From Pseudomonadales bacterium (GTDB lineage: Bacteria > Pseudomonadota > Gammaproteobacteria > Pseudomonadales > Azotimanducaceae), in NCBI GenBank assembly GCA_017642855.1, contig JAEPOO010000001.1:2392909-2456908 (forward strand): a stretch of 64,000 nt of DNA, given 5' to 3'. This document shows, in pieces, positions 1 through 9,517 of the stretch. Below the pieces are notes generated by a model that worked only from the letters and a program-made list of their open reading frames with translations, searched no databases and was not told the origin of the DNA. The translations under genes and the position numbers were made by a program. Within the stretch, counting starts at the first letter, position 1. The number at the start of each line of letters is the position of its first letter.

Positions 1-729
1 CTTCTTGTTAATCGGAACGAGCTCATTGCGCAGCTCATCATTCGGCGCATGCAGGGAAATGGCCAGCGACACATCGGTGGTATCGATGAGCTTCTCAATG
101 CCAGGCACGACACCAGCCGTAGACACCGTGACCTTACGTTTTGAGATGCCATAACCCAGGTCGTCCATCATCAGCTCAACGGCTGGCAACACATTGTCGA
201 TATTAAGGAGCGGTTCGCCCATACCCATCATAACGACGTTGGTCACCGTCCTGTTTCGATCCGGATAAACCTCAGCAAGTCTTCTCATGGCAATTCTCAG
301 TTGCCCAATGATCTCTGAGGTATGGAGGTTACTGTTGAAGCCCTGCTTTCCTGTCGAGCAGAAACTGCAGTCAAGGGCACAACCCACCTGAGATGAGACA
401 CACAGGGTTCCGCGAGAGTCCTCAGGAATAAAGACCGTCTCGACCAGGCTTCCGGAGGCAGACTTGATCAACCACTTACGCGTGCCGTCTGTCGATACCA
501 GCTCTTTGAATACTTCGGGCTCATTGAGCTCACCAGTATGATCAAGGTGCTCACGAAGCCCCTTGCTGATGTCTGTCATTTCTGAGAAATCGCCAGCGAA
601 GCGGTGGTGGATCCACTTCATAATCTGGTTGGCATGAAAGGGCTTCTCGCCGAGCCCTTCGAGGAGGGCCCGCCAGTCGGCCTGGGTGTATCCCAGGTAG
701 TTAACCTTCTGGCGTGCCGCTTCAGTCAT
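1..729 (-). CDS. rlmN: RlmN, 23S rRNA (A2503)/tRNA (A37) C2-methyltransferase, partial
   Basis: Radical-SAM methyltransferase that methylates A2503 of 23S rRNA and A37 of some tRNAs. About 243 N-terminal residues are visible; the gene continues past the left edge. The protein begins [14 protein letters not shown]. The radical-SAM cluster motif C-x3-C-x2-C is seen as [16 protein letters not shown], followed by [12 protein letters not shown], both hallmarks of the family. The start at 729 lies 7 bp after the ndk stop, so rlmN is probably co-transcribed with ndk, an arrangement common in gammaproteobacteria. Nothing odd apart from the truncation by the window. Confidence 0.96.
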   Translation of the reverse strand, partial: MTEAARQKVNYLGYTQADWRALLEGLGEKPFHANQIMKWIHHRFAGDFSEMTDISKGLREHLDHTGELNEPEVFKELVSTDGTRKWLIKSASGSLVETVFIPEDSRGTLCVSSQVGCALDCSFCSTGKQGFNSNLHTSEIIGQLRIAMRRLAEVYPDRNRTVTNVVMMGMGEPLLNIDNVLPAVELMMDDLGYGISKRKVTVSTAGVVPGIEKLIDTTDVSLAISLHAPNDELRNELVPINKK

Positions 730-736
730 CGTTGAC

Positions 737-1162
737 CTATCGATCGCAGACCTGGTCTGCTGAGAAAAAGTAATCAATTTCGCGTGCAGCAGACTCTGGA
801 GAGTCAGAGCCGTGTACCGCGTTCGCATCGATGGATTCTGCAAAGTCGGCTCGAATTGTACCCGCAGCGGCTTCTTGAGGGTTAGTTGCACCCATCAGCT
901 CACGATTCTGTGCGATCGCATTTTCGCCTTCAAGGACCTGTACGATCACCGGACCAGAGCTCATGTAGTTTACGAGATCTTCGAAAAACGGTTTGCCGTC
1001 GTGTTCCGCATAAAAGCCTTTGGCTTTATCCACGGTGAGGTGTTCCATGCGAGACGCAACAACGCGAAGACCCGCTTTTTCGAAGCGAGAGACGATTTCG
1101 CCGATAACATTCTTGGCTACCGCGTCTGGCTTGATGATTGAGAAAGTTCTTTCCATACCCAT
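737..1162 (-). CDS. ndk: Nucleoside diphosphate kinase
   Basis: Transfers the gamma phosphate from ATP to NDPs through a phosphohistidine. The 141-residue protein is full length for the family. It has the [12 protein letters not shown] start and the active-site block [12 protein letters not shown], in which His is the phosphorylated residue. The ATG at 1162 is 8 nt after a GGAG; a second in-frame ATG at 1156 would trim two residues. It lies between iscX and rlmN on the same strand, with its own possible -10 element upstream. Confidence 0.97.
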   Translation of the reverse strand: MGMERTFSIIKPDAVAKNVIGEIVSRFEKAGLRVVASRMEHLTVDKAKGFYAEHDGKPFFEDLVNYMSSGPVIVQVLEGENAIAQNRELMGATNPQEAAAGTIRADFAESIDANAVHGSDSPESAAREIDYFFSADQVCDR

Positions 1163-1207
1163 GAGGACTACTCCGTTTACTGAATGTGGTCGTTAAAAAT
1201 TGCGCGC

Positions 1208-1213
1208 ATTATA
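1208..1213 (-). promoter_or_regulatory. Possible -10 element for ndk
   Basis: A perfect TATAAT on the minus strand in the 70-bp gap between iscX and ndk, about 45 bp before the ndk start. No convincing -35 box lies 17 bp upstream, so this is a candidate internal promoter only. Confidence 0.4.
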
Positions 1214-1232
1214 CGCAGCTGGACCAGTCTGG

Positions 1233-1427
1233 CTAGTCGCATTCGTCCAGCCAAGCCATCTGGATGGCTTCGAGGATTTTTTCCCCGCAGTGTTCAGGAT
1301 CATCGTCAAATTCCGGTAAAGCCATGACCCAATCGCGGAGATCCGTAAAGCGCACACTCAACGGGTCGACATCAGGGTGGGCATCCACCAGTTCGATCGC
1401 AATATCGTTAACGTCAGTCCATTTCAT
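1233..1427 (-). CDS. iscX: IscX, Fe-S assembly accessory protein
   Basis: Small acidic protein (64 residues, the usual IscX size) that binds IscS and iron and modulates cluster assembly. It begins MKWTDVNDIAIEL and contains the family block DPLSVRFTDLRDWV and the ending AIQMAWLDE. The ATG follows a GAGGA. It is the last gene of the isc cluster, directly after fdx, as in Escherichia and Pseudomonas. Confidence 0.96.
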   Translation of the reverse strand: MKWTDVNDIAIELVDAHPDVDPLSVRFTDLRDWVMALPEFDDDPEHCGEKILEAIQMAWLDECD

Positions 1428-1448
1428 GCTCGCGTCCTCACCTGTGGT

Positions 1449-1787
1449 TTAGTGATTCTCTGATACCTGGTTAATCGTATATTTTGGAATCTCGACGACC
1501 AGATCCTCTTCACCGACGATAACCTGGCATGACAGCCTTGAATCCGGCTCCAGCCCCCAGGCCTTATCAAGAAGATCATCCTCTAGTTCTTCGGACTCTT
1601 CCAGGGAATCAAAACCCTCTCGAATGATGACGTGACAAGTCGTACAGGCGCAGGCTCTTTCACAGGCATGCTCGATATCGATGCCATTGTCCAAGGCCAC
1701 CTCGATAAGATTGTCCCCGGTTTCTGCCTCGATCACCGCCCCTTCCGGACAGCGTTCTTCATGGGGAAGGAAAATAAGCTGCGGCAT
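1449..1787 (-). CDS. fdx: ISC-type [2Fe-2S] ferredoxin
   Basis: Electron donor for cluster assembly on IscU. The 112-residue protein has the ISC ferredoxin cysteine set: C-x5-C-x2-C in the stretch EHACERACACTTCHV, and a fourth Cys in DSRLSCQVIV. It starts MPQLIFLPHEERCPEG, typical of this subfamily. It lies 9 bp after hscA and 21 bp before iscX, in the normal operon order. Confidence 0.97.
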   Translation of the reverse strand: MPQLIFLPHEERCPEGAVIEAETGDNLIEVALDNGIDIEHACERACACTTCHVIIREGFDSLEESEELEDDLLDKAWGLEPDSRLSCQVIVGEEDLVVEIPKYTINQVSENH

Positions 1788-1796
1788 GTTTCGTCC

Positions 1797-3689
1797 TTAT
1801 ACTTCGTTGTCCGACATTTCATTGTCTAAATCTGCGATCTGCTTTCCTGCCAGCGCCCTTCTGACCGCCGCATCCATGCGCAGGGAAGCGAATTCCTCGC
1901 TTGCCCGACCAAGCATTTCAGTGCCTTCGGTAATCGCCCGGGTGTCATCACCCGATAAGCGTTCCTGCAGCTTCTTGATCGCCTGCTGCAACATATCGAT
2001 GTCCTGCGCAGGAAGGAGCGCCTCGCCGTCTTCAGCCAAAGCATTACCCAGCGCTTCGATAACCCGTCCCGCTTCGACTCGAGCCTCTGCCAGAGATCGC
2101 TGTGCCGCATCATCTGCTGCGTGGTCAAAAGATGATTTCAACATCTGCGTGATTTCATCATCGGTGAGTCCGTAGGAAGGTTTCACCTCGACGCTGGCTT
2201 CGACACCCGTACTGGTTTCCCGCGCGGAAACTGACAGGAGCCCGTCAGCATCCACCCTAAAAGTCACTTCGATCTTTGCAGCGCCGGCGACCATCGCAGG
2301 TATGCCAGTTAGCTCGAAACGCGCAAGCGACCGGCAGTCATCGACCAGCTCGCGTTCGCCCTGAACGACATGGATCAACATGGCGGTCTGACCATCTTTG
2401 TAGGTCGTGAACTCCTGCGCCTTCGCGATGGGGATGGGCGTGTTTCGCGCGATCACTTTTTCAGAGAGGCCACCCATGGTTTCCAAACCCAGCGACAAAG
2501 GCAGCACATCCAGAAGCAACATCTCCTCATCAGGCTTGTTACCAACGAGCACGTCAGCCTGAAGCGCCGCACCGACGGCGACCACTTTATCCGGATCGAT
2601 GTCGTTGAGAGGCTGCGCACCGAAATAATCCGCGACCTTAGAAACCACTAAGGGCACTCGCGTAGATCCACCGACCAGAACTACGTTGTCGATTTCTTCG
2701 AGAGCAACACCAGCATCCCGAACGGATCGACGGCAAGCACGAATCGTGTTGTCGACGAGCGGGCTGATCAACTCATTAAATGCATCCCGGCTCAGTTCAG
2801 CGTCTACCTTAAAGTCTGCATCGCTATGCGAAATTGTCGCCTGTTCTGCAGACGTCAGGGCTTCCTTCGCAGACCTGGCTTTCATGAGCAAAGCACGCTG
2901 GAGTTCTGCAGATAAATCGCCTTCAAATCCGGACTCTTCTATCAGCCATTCTGCAATCGCATGATCAAAGTCGTCACCACCAAGCGACGAGTCACCGCCG
3001 GTTGCCAGCACTTCGAATACACCGCGACGTAACCGGAGCACAGAAACATCAAAGGTACCGCCACCCAGGTCATAGATGGCAATAACACCTTCATCGCCGG
3101 TATCCAGTCCATAGGCGATGGCAGCAGCGGTCGGCTCATTCAGCAACCGAAGCACGTTAGCGCCTGCTAGCTGTGCTGCATCTTTGGTTGCCTGTCTTTG
3201 TGCGTCATCAAAGTACGCGGGCACGGTAATCACGACACCATCGAGTTCTCCCGCCAACGTCTCTGATGCACGCTCTACCAGGGATCTCAGGATTTCAGCG
3301 GACACTTCAATCGGCGACACCACGCCGGCTGCCGTTTCGATTCGAGCAAGACCAGAGGACTCCTCAGAGAATCGGTAGGGTAATTGTTCACCCAGGGAAC
3401 GAACGTCTTCTACGCCTCGCCCCATCAGTCGCTTAACAGAGACAATCGTGTTGTGCGGATCCAAAGCTGCCTGTTCCAAGGCTTCGGCACCAATGATCGG
3501 GCCTTCTGCTGTGTAACGAACCACTGACGGCAACATGTGCCTGCCTTCCATGTCCGGGAGCGTCGCGGCAACGCCTTCCCTGACACTGGCGATCAGAGAA
3601 TTGGTTGTTCCAAGGTCGATACCGGCAGCACGTTTTCGATCGTGAGGATCTGCCGCCTGCCCCGGCTCTGTAATCTGCAGTAATGCCAT
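1797..3689 (-). CDS. hscA: HscA, Fe-S cluster Hsp70 chaperone
   Basis: Specialised DnaK-family ATPase that recognises the LPPVK motif of IscU and promotes cluster transfer. At 630 residues it is close to the family length (about 620). The nucleotide-binding domain shows [10 protein letters not shown] near residue 24 and [14 protein letters not shown] near 205; [13 protein letters not shown] follows near 340, and the substrate domain begins after [12 protein letters not shown]. Its ATG overlaps the hscB stop in the sequence TGATG, indicating translational coupling. Confidence 0.97.
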   Translation of the reverse strand: MALLQITEPGQAADPHDRKRAAGIDLGTTNSLIASVREGVAATLPDMEGRHMLPSVVRYTAEGPIIGAEALEQAALDPHNTIVSVKRLMGRGVEDVRSLGEQLPYRFSEESSGLARIETAAGVVSPIEVSAEILRSLVERASETLAGELDGVVITVPAYFDDAQRQATKDAAQLAGANVLRLLNEPTAAAIAYGLDTGDEGVIAIYDLGGGTFDVSVLRLRRGVFEVLATGGDSSLGGDDFDHAIAEWLIEESGFEGDLSAELQRALLMKARSAKEALTSAEQATISHSDADFKVDAELSRDAFNELISPLVDNTIRACRRSVRDAGVALEEIDNVVLVGGSTRVPLVVSKVADYFGAQPLNDIDPDKVVAVGAALQADVLVGNKPDEEMLLLDVLPLSLGLETMGGLSEKVIARNTPIPIAKAQEFTTYKDGQTAMLIHVVQGERELVDDCRSLARFELTGIPAMVAGAAKIEVTFRVDADGLLSVSARETSTGVEASVEVKPSYGLTDDEITQMLKSSFDHAADDAAQRSLAEARVEAGRVIEALGNALAEDGEALLPAQDIDMLQQAIKKLQERLSGDDTRAITEGTEMLGRASEEFASLRMDAAVRRALAGKQIADLDNEMSDNEV

Positions 3690-4210
3690 CAGTAATCCAG
3701 CAGTTTCTCTTCCAATTGATTAGCAGCAATCAGTAACTTGTTCAGAAACTGCATTTCGTAAACCAGCACTTCTGCTTTCGCCAGATCCTCTGTAACAAGA
3801 TCTGAAAACTTGTTTTCAATCGCCGCAACCACACCTTTCACTTCTCTTTTGAAGCTATCCAACTCATCGAGATCACCATCCCCGTCCTCGATGTCTTCGA
3901 GTTTTTCACGGAGCTCAATCTGCTCCATCAAAAATGCAGGCGGCAACTGGGGATTTTCTTCCAGCTCCACGCCTTTTAGTTGCAACAGATAAATCGCCCG
4001 TTTCAGAGACGACTTCAACGTCTCGTTAGCAGAGTTGACCAACGTCGCCCATTGCATGGCGACACGCTTTTCTTGTTCAGAACTGCTGGCAAAGCGATCC
4101 GGGTGAACCTCTTTCTGGAGCTCGAGAAAACGGTCCGATAGCCCCCCTGGGTCAATATCGTACTCAATCGGCAAACCGAAAATTTCGAAATAGTTTTGAT
4201 TGAAGTTCAC
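3689..4210 (-). CDS. hscB: HscB, J-domain co-chaperone
   Basis: J-protein that brings IscU to HscA and stimulates its ATPase. The 173-residue protein has an N-terminal J domain with the HPD motif in EVHPDRFAS (about residues 36-38) and the C-terminal HscB oligomerisation domain, which contains [14 protein letters not shown]. It is full length. It is separated from iscA by 41 bp and overlaps hscA by 1 bp. Confidence 0.97.
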   Translation of the reverse strand: MNFNQNYFEIFGLPIEYDIDPGGLSDRFLELQKEVHPDRFASSSEQEKRVAMQWATLVNSANETLKSSLKRAIYLLQLKGVELEENPQLPPAFLMEQIELREKLEDIEDGDGDLDELDSFKREVKGVVAAIENKFSDLVTEDLAKAEVLVYEMQFLNKLLIAANQLEEKLLDY

Positions 4211-4251
4211 TTTGAATCAGCCGACGAATGTCAGGATCAGAAAAAGGACGA

Positions 4252-4575
4252 TTAGACGGTGAAGCTTTCTCCGCAGCCACATTCACCCTGCACGTTCGGG
4301 TTCTTAAACTCAAAGCCTTCATTAAGGCCCTGTTTAACGTAGTCCATTTCCGTGCCGTCCACGTAAACCAGCGACTTCGGGTCGACAAAAACATCGATAC
4401 CCTGGGATGAGAATTTGAGGTCTTCAGGCTGAATCTCGTCCACAGGTTCCAGAACATACATCAGACCTGAGCACCCGGTGGTTTTCACGGCAAGACGAAT
4501 GCCTACGCCTTTGCCGCGACTTTCCAGGTAGCTGACGACATGCTCAGCAGCTTTTTCAGTCAGGTTTACACCCAT
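4252..4575 (-). CDS. iscA: IscA, A-type Fe-S carrier
   Basis: Carrier that receives clusters from IscU and delivers them to apoproteins. The 107-residue protein has the three A-type cysteines: one in [12 protein letters not shown] and two in [11 protein letters not shown] at the C-terminus. Position directly after iscU in the operon supports IscA rather than ErpA or SufA. The start follows the iscU stop by 9 bp. Confidence 0.96.
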   Translation of the reverse strand: MGVNLTEKAAEHVVSYLESRGKGVGIRLAVKTTGCSGLMYVLEPVDEIQPEDLKFSSQGIDVFVDPKSLVYVDGTEMDYVKQGLNEGFEFKNPNVQGECGCGESFTV

Positions 4576-4584
4576 GATTGTTCC

Positions 4585-4989
4585 TTAGGCAGCAGATGAT
4601 TCGCTGTCTTCTCCATGCTTCGAGCGATAGTCACTCACCGCTGCTTTGATCGCATCTTCTGCAAGCACAGAGCAGTGAATTTTCACTGGAGGCAATGCAA
4701 GCTCTTCAGCAATTTCTGTGTTCTTGATACCGGCGGCTTCATCAAGCGTTCGGCCCTTGACCCACTCGGTGAGCAGGGAGCTGGATGCAATCGCACTACC
4801 ACAACCGTAAGTCTTGAACTTGGCGTCTTCGATGACACCATCTTCGCCAACTTTGATCTGCAGTCGCATCACGTCACCACAGGCAGGCGCACCCACCATG
4901 CCGGTGCCTACATCTTCACTGTCAGCATCCATTTTGCCAACGTTACGTGGATTCTCGTAGTGATCCAGTACCTTGTCGCTGTAAGCCAT
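4585..4989 (-). CDS. iscU: IscU, Fe-S cluster scaffold
   Basis: Scaffold on which IscS-derived sulfur and iron form clusters. The 134-residue protein carries the three ligand cysteines in GAPACGDVMRL, FKTYGCGSAIASSS and LPPVKIHCSVLAED. The LPPVK motif recognised by HscA is intact. It lies 29 bp after iscS. Confidence 0.98.
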   Translation of the reverse strand: MAYSDKVLDHYENPRNVGKMDADSEDVGTGMVGAPACGDVMRLQIKVGEDGVIEDAKFKTYGCGSAIASSSLLTEWVKGRTLDEAAGIKNTEIAEELALPPVKIHCSVLAEDAIKAAVSDYRSKHGEDSESSAA

Positions 4990-5018
4990 TTTTGCCTCCT
5001 AACCTCCAAAATTCTGTT

Positions 5019-6233
5019 TTAGTGAGCAGCCCACTCAATCTTGTCCATGTCGACGCCGTCTTTGTACATGTCCCAAAGAGGCGATAGTTCGCGCAGTTTT
5101 TCTACCGCCGCGCGTACGCTTTCGATCGCCTGGTCAACGTCTTCTTCAGTCGTGAATCGGCCAACGGAGAAACGAAGCGAGCTATGAGCCAGCTCATCAT
5201 TCAAACCAAGTGCACGCAAGACATAAGAAGGCTCAAGACTGGCCGAAGTACAAGCAGATCCAGAGGATACCGCAAGGTCCGGCAGGGACATGATCAGGGA
5301 TTCGCCTTCCACAAAGTTAAAGCTGATATTAATGATGCCTGGAACACGGTGATCCATGTCCCCTGAGACATAGACCTCTTCCATGTCATTCAAGCCATCC
5401 CAAAGTCGCTGACGCAGAGCCAGGATACGCTCGCCCTCTTCCTGCATTTCTTCTTTAGCGATTCGAAAGGCTTCACCCATGCCAACAAGCTGGTGTGTTG
5501 CGAGCGTGCCGGAACGCATGCCGCGTTCATGCCCACCACCATGCATCTGGGCTTCCAGACGAACACGTGGCTTACGGCGGACATAGAGGGCGCCAACACC
5601 TTTAGGGCCATAAATTTTATGTGCTGAAAATGCCATCAGGTCGACTTTCAGCTCAGACAGATCAATATCGATCTTGCCCGCGCTTTGCGCCGCATCAACG
5701 TGGAAGAAAACTTTATTGGCTCGACAAACTTCACCAATCGCAGCGATGTCGTTGGTCACACCAATCTCATTGTTCACATGCATGATGCTGCAAATCGTCG
5801 TGTCTTCACGAATCGCGTCAGCCACACTTTGCGCAGAAATCAGGCCGTCGTCGCCTGGCTCAAGGTAAGTGACTTCAAATCCTTCACGCTCAAGATGCCT
5901 GCAGGTGTCCAGGACAGCCTTGTGCTCAATCTTGGACGTAATGATGTGCTTGCCCTTGTTCTTGTAGAAGTGCGCAACACCCTTGATCGCGAGGTTGTCT
6001 GACTCAGTTGCGCCAGATGTCCAGACGATCTCACGGGGATCACAGTTCACAAGATCTGCGACCTGTCGTCGTGCGATCTCAACCGCTTCTTCCGCTTCCC
6101 AGCCAAACTTATGCGAACGACTCGCAGGGTTGCCAAACTTGCCTTCTGCCATCAAACACTCACTCATCTTCTGAGCAACCCGCGGATCCACGGGTGTGGT
6201 GGCAGCATAGTCAAAATAAATCGGTGCTTTCAT
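5019..6233 (-). CDS. iscS: IscS, cysteine desulfurase
   Basis: PLP enzyme that removes sulfur from cysteine for Fe-S clusters, tRNA thiolation and other uses. The 404-residue length is standard. The PLP lysine lies in [17 protein letters not shown] and the persulfide cysteine in the flexible loop [17 protein letters not shown]. The C-terminal ending MDKIEWAAH is typical of IscS. It follows iscR by 33 bp. Confidence 0.98.
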   Translation of the reverse strand: MKAPIYFDYAATTPVDPRVAQKMSECLMAEGKFGNPASRSHKFGWEAEEAVEIARRQVADLVNCDPREIVWTSGATESDNLAIKGVAHFYKNKGKHIITSKIEHKAVLDTCRHLEREGFEVTYLEPGDDGLISAQSVADAIREDTTICSIMHVNNEIGVTNDIAAIGEVCRANKVFFHVDAAQSAGKIDIDLSELKVDLMAFSAHKIYGPKGVGALYVRRKPRVRLEAQMHGGGHERGMRSGTLATHQLVGMGEAFRIAKEEMQEEGERILALRQRLWDGLNDMEEVYVSGDMDHRVPGIINISFNFVEGESLIMSLPDLAVSSGSACTSASLEPSYVLRALGLNDELAHSSLRFSVGRFTTEEDVDQAIESVRAAVEKLRELSPLWDMYKDGVDMDKIEWAAH

Positions 6234-6266
6234 TTCTATCCTTCTCTACAAACTTCCGGGTCGCCT

Positions 6267-6767
6267 TTAACCTTCGGCGAGCGCGGGGATTTTTACGATC
6301 TCATCAATAATGTCTTCCTGGACCCTTTCTTGTACGGCGTCCTGGCGTGCAGCGATTTGTGCCACTTCTCTTTTCGTAATAATGCTGGCGAGATCAATGC
6401 CGGCAAGAAACTGGTGAATCTGGTCACTGAGTTCGGACCAAAGCTGATGCGACAGACACATTTCTCCGTGCTGACAATCAGCTCGTCCGGAGCACTTTGT
6501 TGCGTCTACGTTTTCATCAACAGAATCAACGATCTCAGCAACAAAAATCTGGTTGGCTGCTCGACTGAGCTGGTAACCACCACCCGGGCCTCGAACGCTG
6601 TTGACCAGTTCATGCTTTCGAAGCTTGGCAAACAGTTGCTCCAGGTATGACAGGCTGATGCCCTGGCGTCTCGAAATATCTGCCAGACTGATGGGACCTT
6701 CATCTTCGTGCACAGCGAGATCCAGCATCGCTGTAACCGCATATCTTCCTTTCGCTGTAAGTCTCAT
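6267..6767 (-). CDS. iscR: IscR, Rrf2-family Fe-S regulator
   Basis: Winged-helix regulator that senses Fe-S status and, as the [2Fe-2S] form, represses its own operon. The 166-residue protein has an N-terminal Rrf2 HTH (MRLTAKGRYAVTAMLDLAVH) and three ligand cysteines in CSGRADCQHGEMCLSH. First gene of the isc operon. Two IscR type-1 sites overlap and precede its promoter, so negative autoregulation is expected. Confidence 0.97.
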   Translation of the reverse strand: MRLTAKGRYAVTAMLDLAVHEDEGPISLADISRRQGISLSYLEQLFAKLRKHELVNSVRGPGGGYQLSRAANQIFVAEIVDSVDENVDATKCSGRADCQHGEMCLSHQLWSELSDQIHQFLAGIDLASIITKREVAQIAARQDAVQERVQEDIIDEIVKIPALAEG

Positions 6768-6826
6768 ATTTTCTACCTTCGCCCTTCGGGCGTTCTAGCC
6801 GTGAACTGTGGATTTCACGGGCGCGC

Positions 6827-6855
6827 AGTATCCTATTCCCGACTATTTTAGTCAA
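6827..6855 (-). promoter_or_regulatory. Sigma-70 promoter of the isc operon
   Basis: On the minus strand TTGACT (6850-6855) and GATACT (6827-6832) are separated by exactly 17 bp. The -35 box and spacer lie inside the first IscR site, as in the repressed E. coli iscR promoter. Predicted transcription starts near 6820, giving a leader of about 50 nt. Confidence 0.75.
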
Positions 6856-6859
6856 CTAA
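6835..6859. promoter_or_regulatory. IscR type-1 binding site, promoter-proximal
   Basis: The 25-bp element matches the published type-1 consensus ATASYYGACTRWWWYAGTCRRSTAT at nearly every position, with intact GACT and AGTC half-sites. It overlaps the -35 box and spacer, fitting repression by [2Fe-2S]-IscR. Confidence 0.85.
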
Positions 6860-6884
6860 ATACCCGACCAGTTTAGTAGGGATT
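6860..6884. promoter_or_regulatory. IscR type-1 binding site, distal
   Basis: A second element directly abuts the first, with half-sites GACC and AGTA in place of GACT and AGTC and the outer ATACCC present. It is weaker by eye than the proximal site. The E. coli iscR promoter also has two sites. Confidence 0.7.
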
Positions 6885-6930
6885 AATGGACATTTCACGG
6901 ACTCACTTAGATCGTCTTGAGATATGCTGA

Positions 6931-7686
6931 TTACGGGTCGCGCTTATCGCCTAACTTATTGATTGCACTGAGAAAACCTCGAAGCATGTTGACTTCCATC
7001 CGGTCCAGCCGAACGCGGTTAAACAGACGTCTGAGCCGATTTAACAGCTGCCTGGGGTTGTCCGGATCATGGAATCCAACCTGGATCAGTGTCTGCTGGA
7101 GATGGCTGAAAAAGTGCTCAACGGCGTCAGCATCGGCAAACGGCTGGTCCCAAACTTCCTCATCTGGCGGCAGATGTGAACCGCCAAGCCGAGCCTGCAG
7201 GATTTCGTAACAGATCACCTGCACCGCCATCGCAAGATTGAGAGAACTGTAGGCTTCACCCGTGGGAATGTTCAGATGAAAGTGACATTTCTGCAGCTCT
7301 TCATTTTTGAGCCCATGTGCCTCGCGCCCAAACAACAGGCCAACTGTCTGGTTGTCCTCGGCAGCAGCATTCACTTTAACGCCGCACTCTTTCGGCGTTA
7401 ACAGAGGCCAGGGTATCCGACGTTCCCGTGCGGATGTGCCAATCACCAGCTGGCAATCTGCTATCGCTTCATCAACGGTTTCAACAACGCGCGCACTTTG
7501 CACAACGTCTTCAGCACTGGCAGACCGATACACTGCTTTCTCGTTAGGAAAGTTATAGGGATTCACCAGCACCAGTTCTGTCAGCCCCATGTTTTTCATG
7601 GCGCGTGCGGCGGCACCGATGTTACCGGGATGGGTGGTCTCTACCAGGATGACCCTGACACCAGGGAACAGGTTTGCGTCGCTCAT
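6931..7686 (-). CDS. trmJ: TrmJ, tRNA (Cm32/Um32) 2'-O-methyltransferase
   Basis: SPOUT-class enzyme that methylates the ribose of nucleotide 32 in tRNA anticodon loops. The N-terminus has VRVILVETTHPGNIGAAARA and the SAM-knot signature LLFGREAHGLKNEEL, with EAYSSLNLAMAVQV further on, all typical of TrmJ. I choose the ATG at 7686 (251 residues), preceded by GGAG; a TTG at 7704 would add six residues. It lies just upstream of iscR and divergent from suhB. Confidence 0.93.
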   Translation of the reverse strand: MSDANLFPGVRVILVETTHPGNIGAAARAMKNMGLTELVLVNPYNFPNEKAVYRSASAEDVVQSARVVETVDEAIADCQLVIGTSARERRIPWPLLTPKECGVKVNAAAEDNQTVGLLFGREAHGLKNEELQKCHFHLNIPTGEAYSSLNLAMAVQVICYEILQARLGGSHLPPDEEVWDQPFADADAVEHFFSHLQQTLIQVGFHDPDNPRQLLNRLRRLFNRVRLDRMEVNMLRGFLSAINKLGDKRDP

Positions 7687-7747
7687 AAACTCCAGGCAAC
7701 TCAAGCAGTAAGGTGAATTTGGGCCGTGAATCTTACAGGGTTTCTGG

Positions 7748-7753
7748 TATGAT
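7748..7753 (+). promoter_or_regulatory. Possible extended -10 promoter of suhB
   Basis: TGGTATGAT, an extended -10 element, lies 34 bp before the suhB ATG in the trmJ-suhB divergent gap. No good -35 box was found, which extended -10 promoters can tolerate. Confidence 0.45.
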
Positions 7754-7787
7754 GCGCGACCGCAATGACCTAGCTAGGACGATCTCT

Positions 7788-8570
7788 ATGGAACCAATGG
7801 CCAATATCGCTCTGCGCGCAGGCAGGCTGGCTGGTGAGCATATCGTTCGCGGATTCGATCGTCCTGACCTGGTCAAGATCTGGGAAAAGGGTCACAACGA
7901 CTTCGTGACCAACATCGACCGAGAAGCAGAGCAAATCGTCACCGATACCCTGCGCACAAAGTATCCGGATCACATCATCACTGGCGAAGAATCCGGCACC
8001 TCCGAATCAGAATCTGACTATGAATGGGTCATCGACCCTTTGGATGGCACTTCGAATTTCGCGCGCCAGATGCCGCATTTCTGTGTGAGCATCGCGTGTC
8101 TGCATAAAGGTCGTGTCGAACATGCCGTCGTCATCGATCCTATTCGTCAGGAAGAGTTTGTCGCCAGTCGCGGGCAAGGCTCCACCATGAACGGTAAGCG
8201 CATACGAACCAGCGCGGTGGAATTATTGGACGGCGCAAGCATTGCCACCGGAGGCCGTGATCGTCACCTGCATCTGGATGAAGAAACGGCGCTCTATCGA
8301 CATCTGCTTGAGTCCCGCGCCCTAACGCGACAGCCAGGCAGTGCAGCACTGGAGCTCGCTTATGTCGCCGCAGGCAGATTGGATGGCTTGTATATGCGGG
8401 GACTCGCCAGATGGGACATCGCAGCAGGCGCGCTCCTGGTCACAGAAGCGGGTGGACTCGTGGGCGACTTCGAAGGCGGTGCCGGCTACATGAAGAGCGG
8501 CAACATCGTTGCTGCCGCACCCAAATGTTTTAAGCCGCTCGCCTCTGCAGTGAAAAAGTACCTGGCTTAA
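7788..8570 (+). CDS. suhB: SuhB, inositol-1-monophosphatase family
   Basis: Mg-dependent inositol monophosphatase fold; in E. coli SuhB also acts in Nus-factor antitermination of rRNA operons. The protein begins MEPMANIALRAGRLAGEHI, aligning with E. coli SuhB, so the ATG at 7788 is chosen (260 residues) over upstream in-frame codons. Metal-site motifs are GEESG near residue 67, WVIDPLDGTSNF near 83 and the distal WDIAAGALLVTEAGG. It converges with secF, leaving 8 bp between stops. Confidence 0.95.
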   Translation: MEPMANIALRAGRLAGEHIVRGFDRPDLVKIWEKGHNDFVTNIDREAEQIVTDTLRTKYPDHIITGEESGTSESESDYEWVIDPLDGTSNFARQMPHFCVSIACLHKGRVEHAVVIDPIRQEEFVASRGQGSTMNGKRIRTSAVELLDGASIATGGRDRHLHLDEETALYRHLLESRALTRQPGSAALELAYVAAGRLDGLYMRGLARWDIAAGALLVTEAGGLVGDFEGGAGYMKSGNIVAAAPKCFKPLASAVKKYLA

Positions 8571-8578
8571 CCCAAGGC

Positions 8579-9517
8579 TCAGGAACCGAGCATATCTTCC
8601 TGATCTGCCCCTTCTTTCTCTGGCACTGCCAGGTCTTCCTGAGAAATATTCATCACAACCAGAATGTTGCTCGCCACATAGATGGACGAGTAGGTACCAA
8701 TCAACACCCCAATAATAAGACCAATCGCGAATCCGCTAATCAACTCACCGCCCAAAATCAGCAGTGTGACCAGAACCAGCAACGTGGTGAAAGAGGTGAC
8801 TAACGTTCTGCCTAGCGTCTGGTTCAGTGAGGTGTTGATGATCTCTATCGGGGTACTTCGTCGAATCTTCCTGAAGTTTTCCCGGATACGGTCAGAGACA
8901 ACAATCGTGTCGTTCAGCGAGTAACCGATCACAGCCAGCAAAGCTGCCAGCACTGTCAGATCGAAGTCCCAGCGGGCGATTGAGAAAATGCCCAGGGTAA
9001 TCATCACGTCGTGGAACAACGCAACCACCGCGCCAATGGCAAACTTCAACTGGAACCGGAAGGCGACATAAACGAGCACAACACCCAAAGCTGTTAACAG
9101 GCCAATCCCTCCCTGGTTGGTGAGCTCCTGACCGACGGCCGGACCGACAAACTCAGACCGTCTGAGCTCTACGGATTCACCGCTCACTTCCCGCAACGAA
9201 GCAATAACCTGATCACCCAACCTCGCGTTCGCTTTGTCATCGAGATTGGATTGTGGAGGCATCCGAACAAGAATGTCACGATCACTGCCAAAGTACTGGA
9301 CAACATGCCCTTCATAACCAGCTTTGGCCAGTTGATCCCGAATCGTGACCGGATTCGCGGGACTTTCGTACTCCACCTCAACCAGCGAACCACCGGTAAA
9401 GTCGAGGCCCCACTCAACCTGGTTCACAGCCAGCGATATGACGGATGCGACAACCAGAATAATAGAGGCAACACCCGCGATCACGCGGAACCTCATAAAG
9501 TCGATTTGTCTTTCCAT
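8579..9517 (-). CDS. secF: SecF, protein translocase subunit
   Basis: Inner-membrane partner of SecD that uses the proton-motive force to help late steps of Sec export. The 312-residue protein has the SecF signature WGLDFTGGSLVEVEYES after the first membrane helix, a periplasmic domain, and a C-terminal five-helix block including VLAALLAVIGYSLNDTIVVSDRIRENF. The ATG overlaps the secD stop by 1 bp. Confidence 0.97.
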   Translation of the reverse strand: MERQIDFMRFRVIAGVASIILVVASVISLAVNQVEWGLDFTGGSLVEVEYESPANPVTIRDQLAKAGYEGHVVQYFGSDRDILVRMPPQSNLDDKANARLGDQVIASLREVSGESVELRRSEFVGPAVGQELTNQGGIGLLTALGVVLVYVAFRFQLKFAIGAVVALFHDVMITLGIFSIARWDFDLTVLAALLAVIGYSLNDTIVVSDRIRENFRKIRRSTPIEIINTSLNQTLGRTLVTSFTTLLVLVTLLILGGELISGFAIGLIIGVLIGTYSSIYVASNILVVMNISQEDLAVPEKEGADQEDMLGS

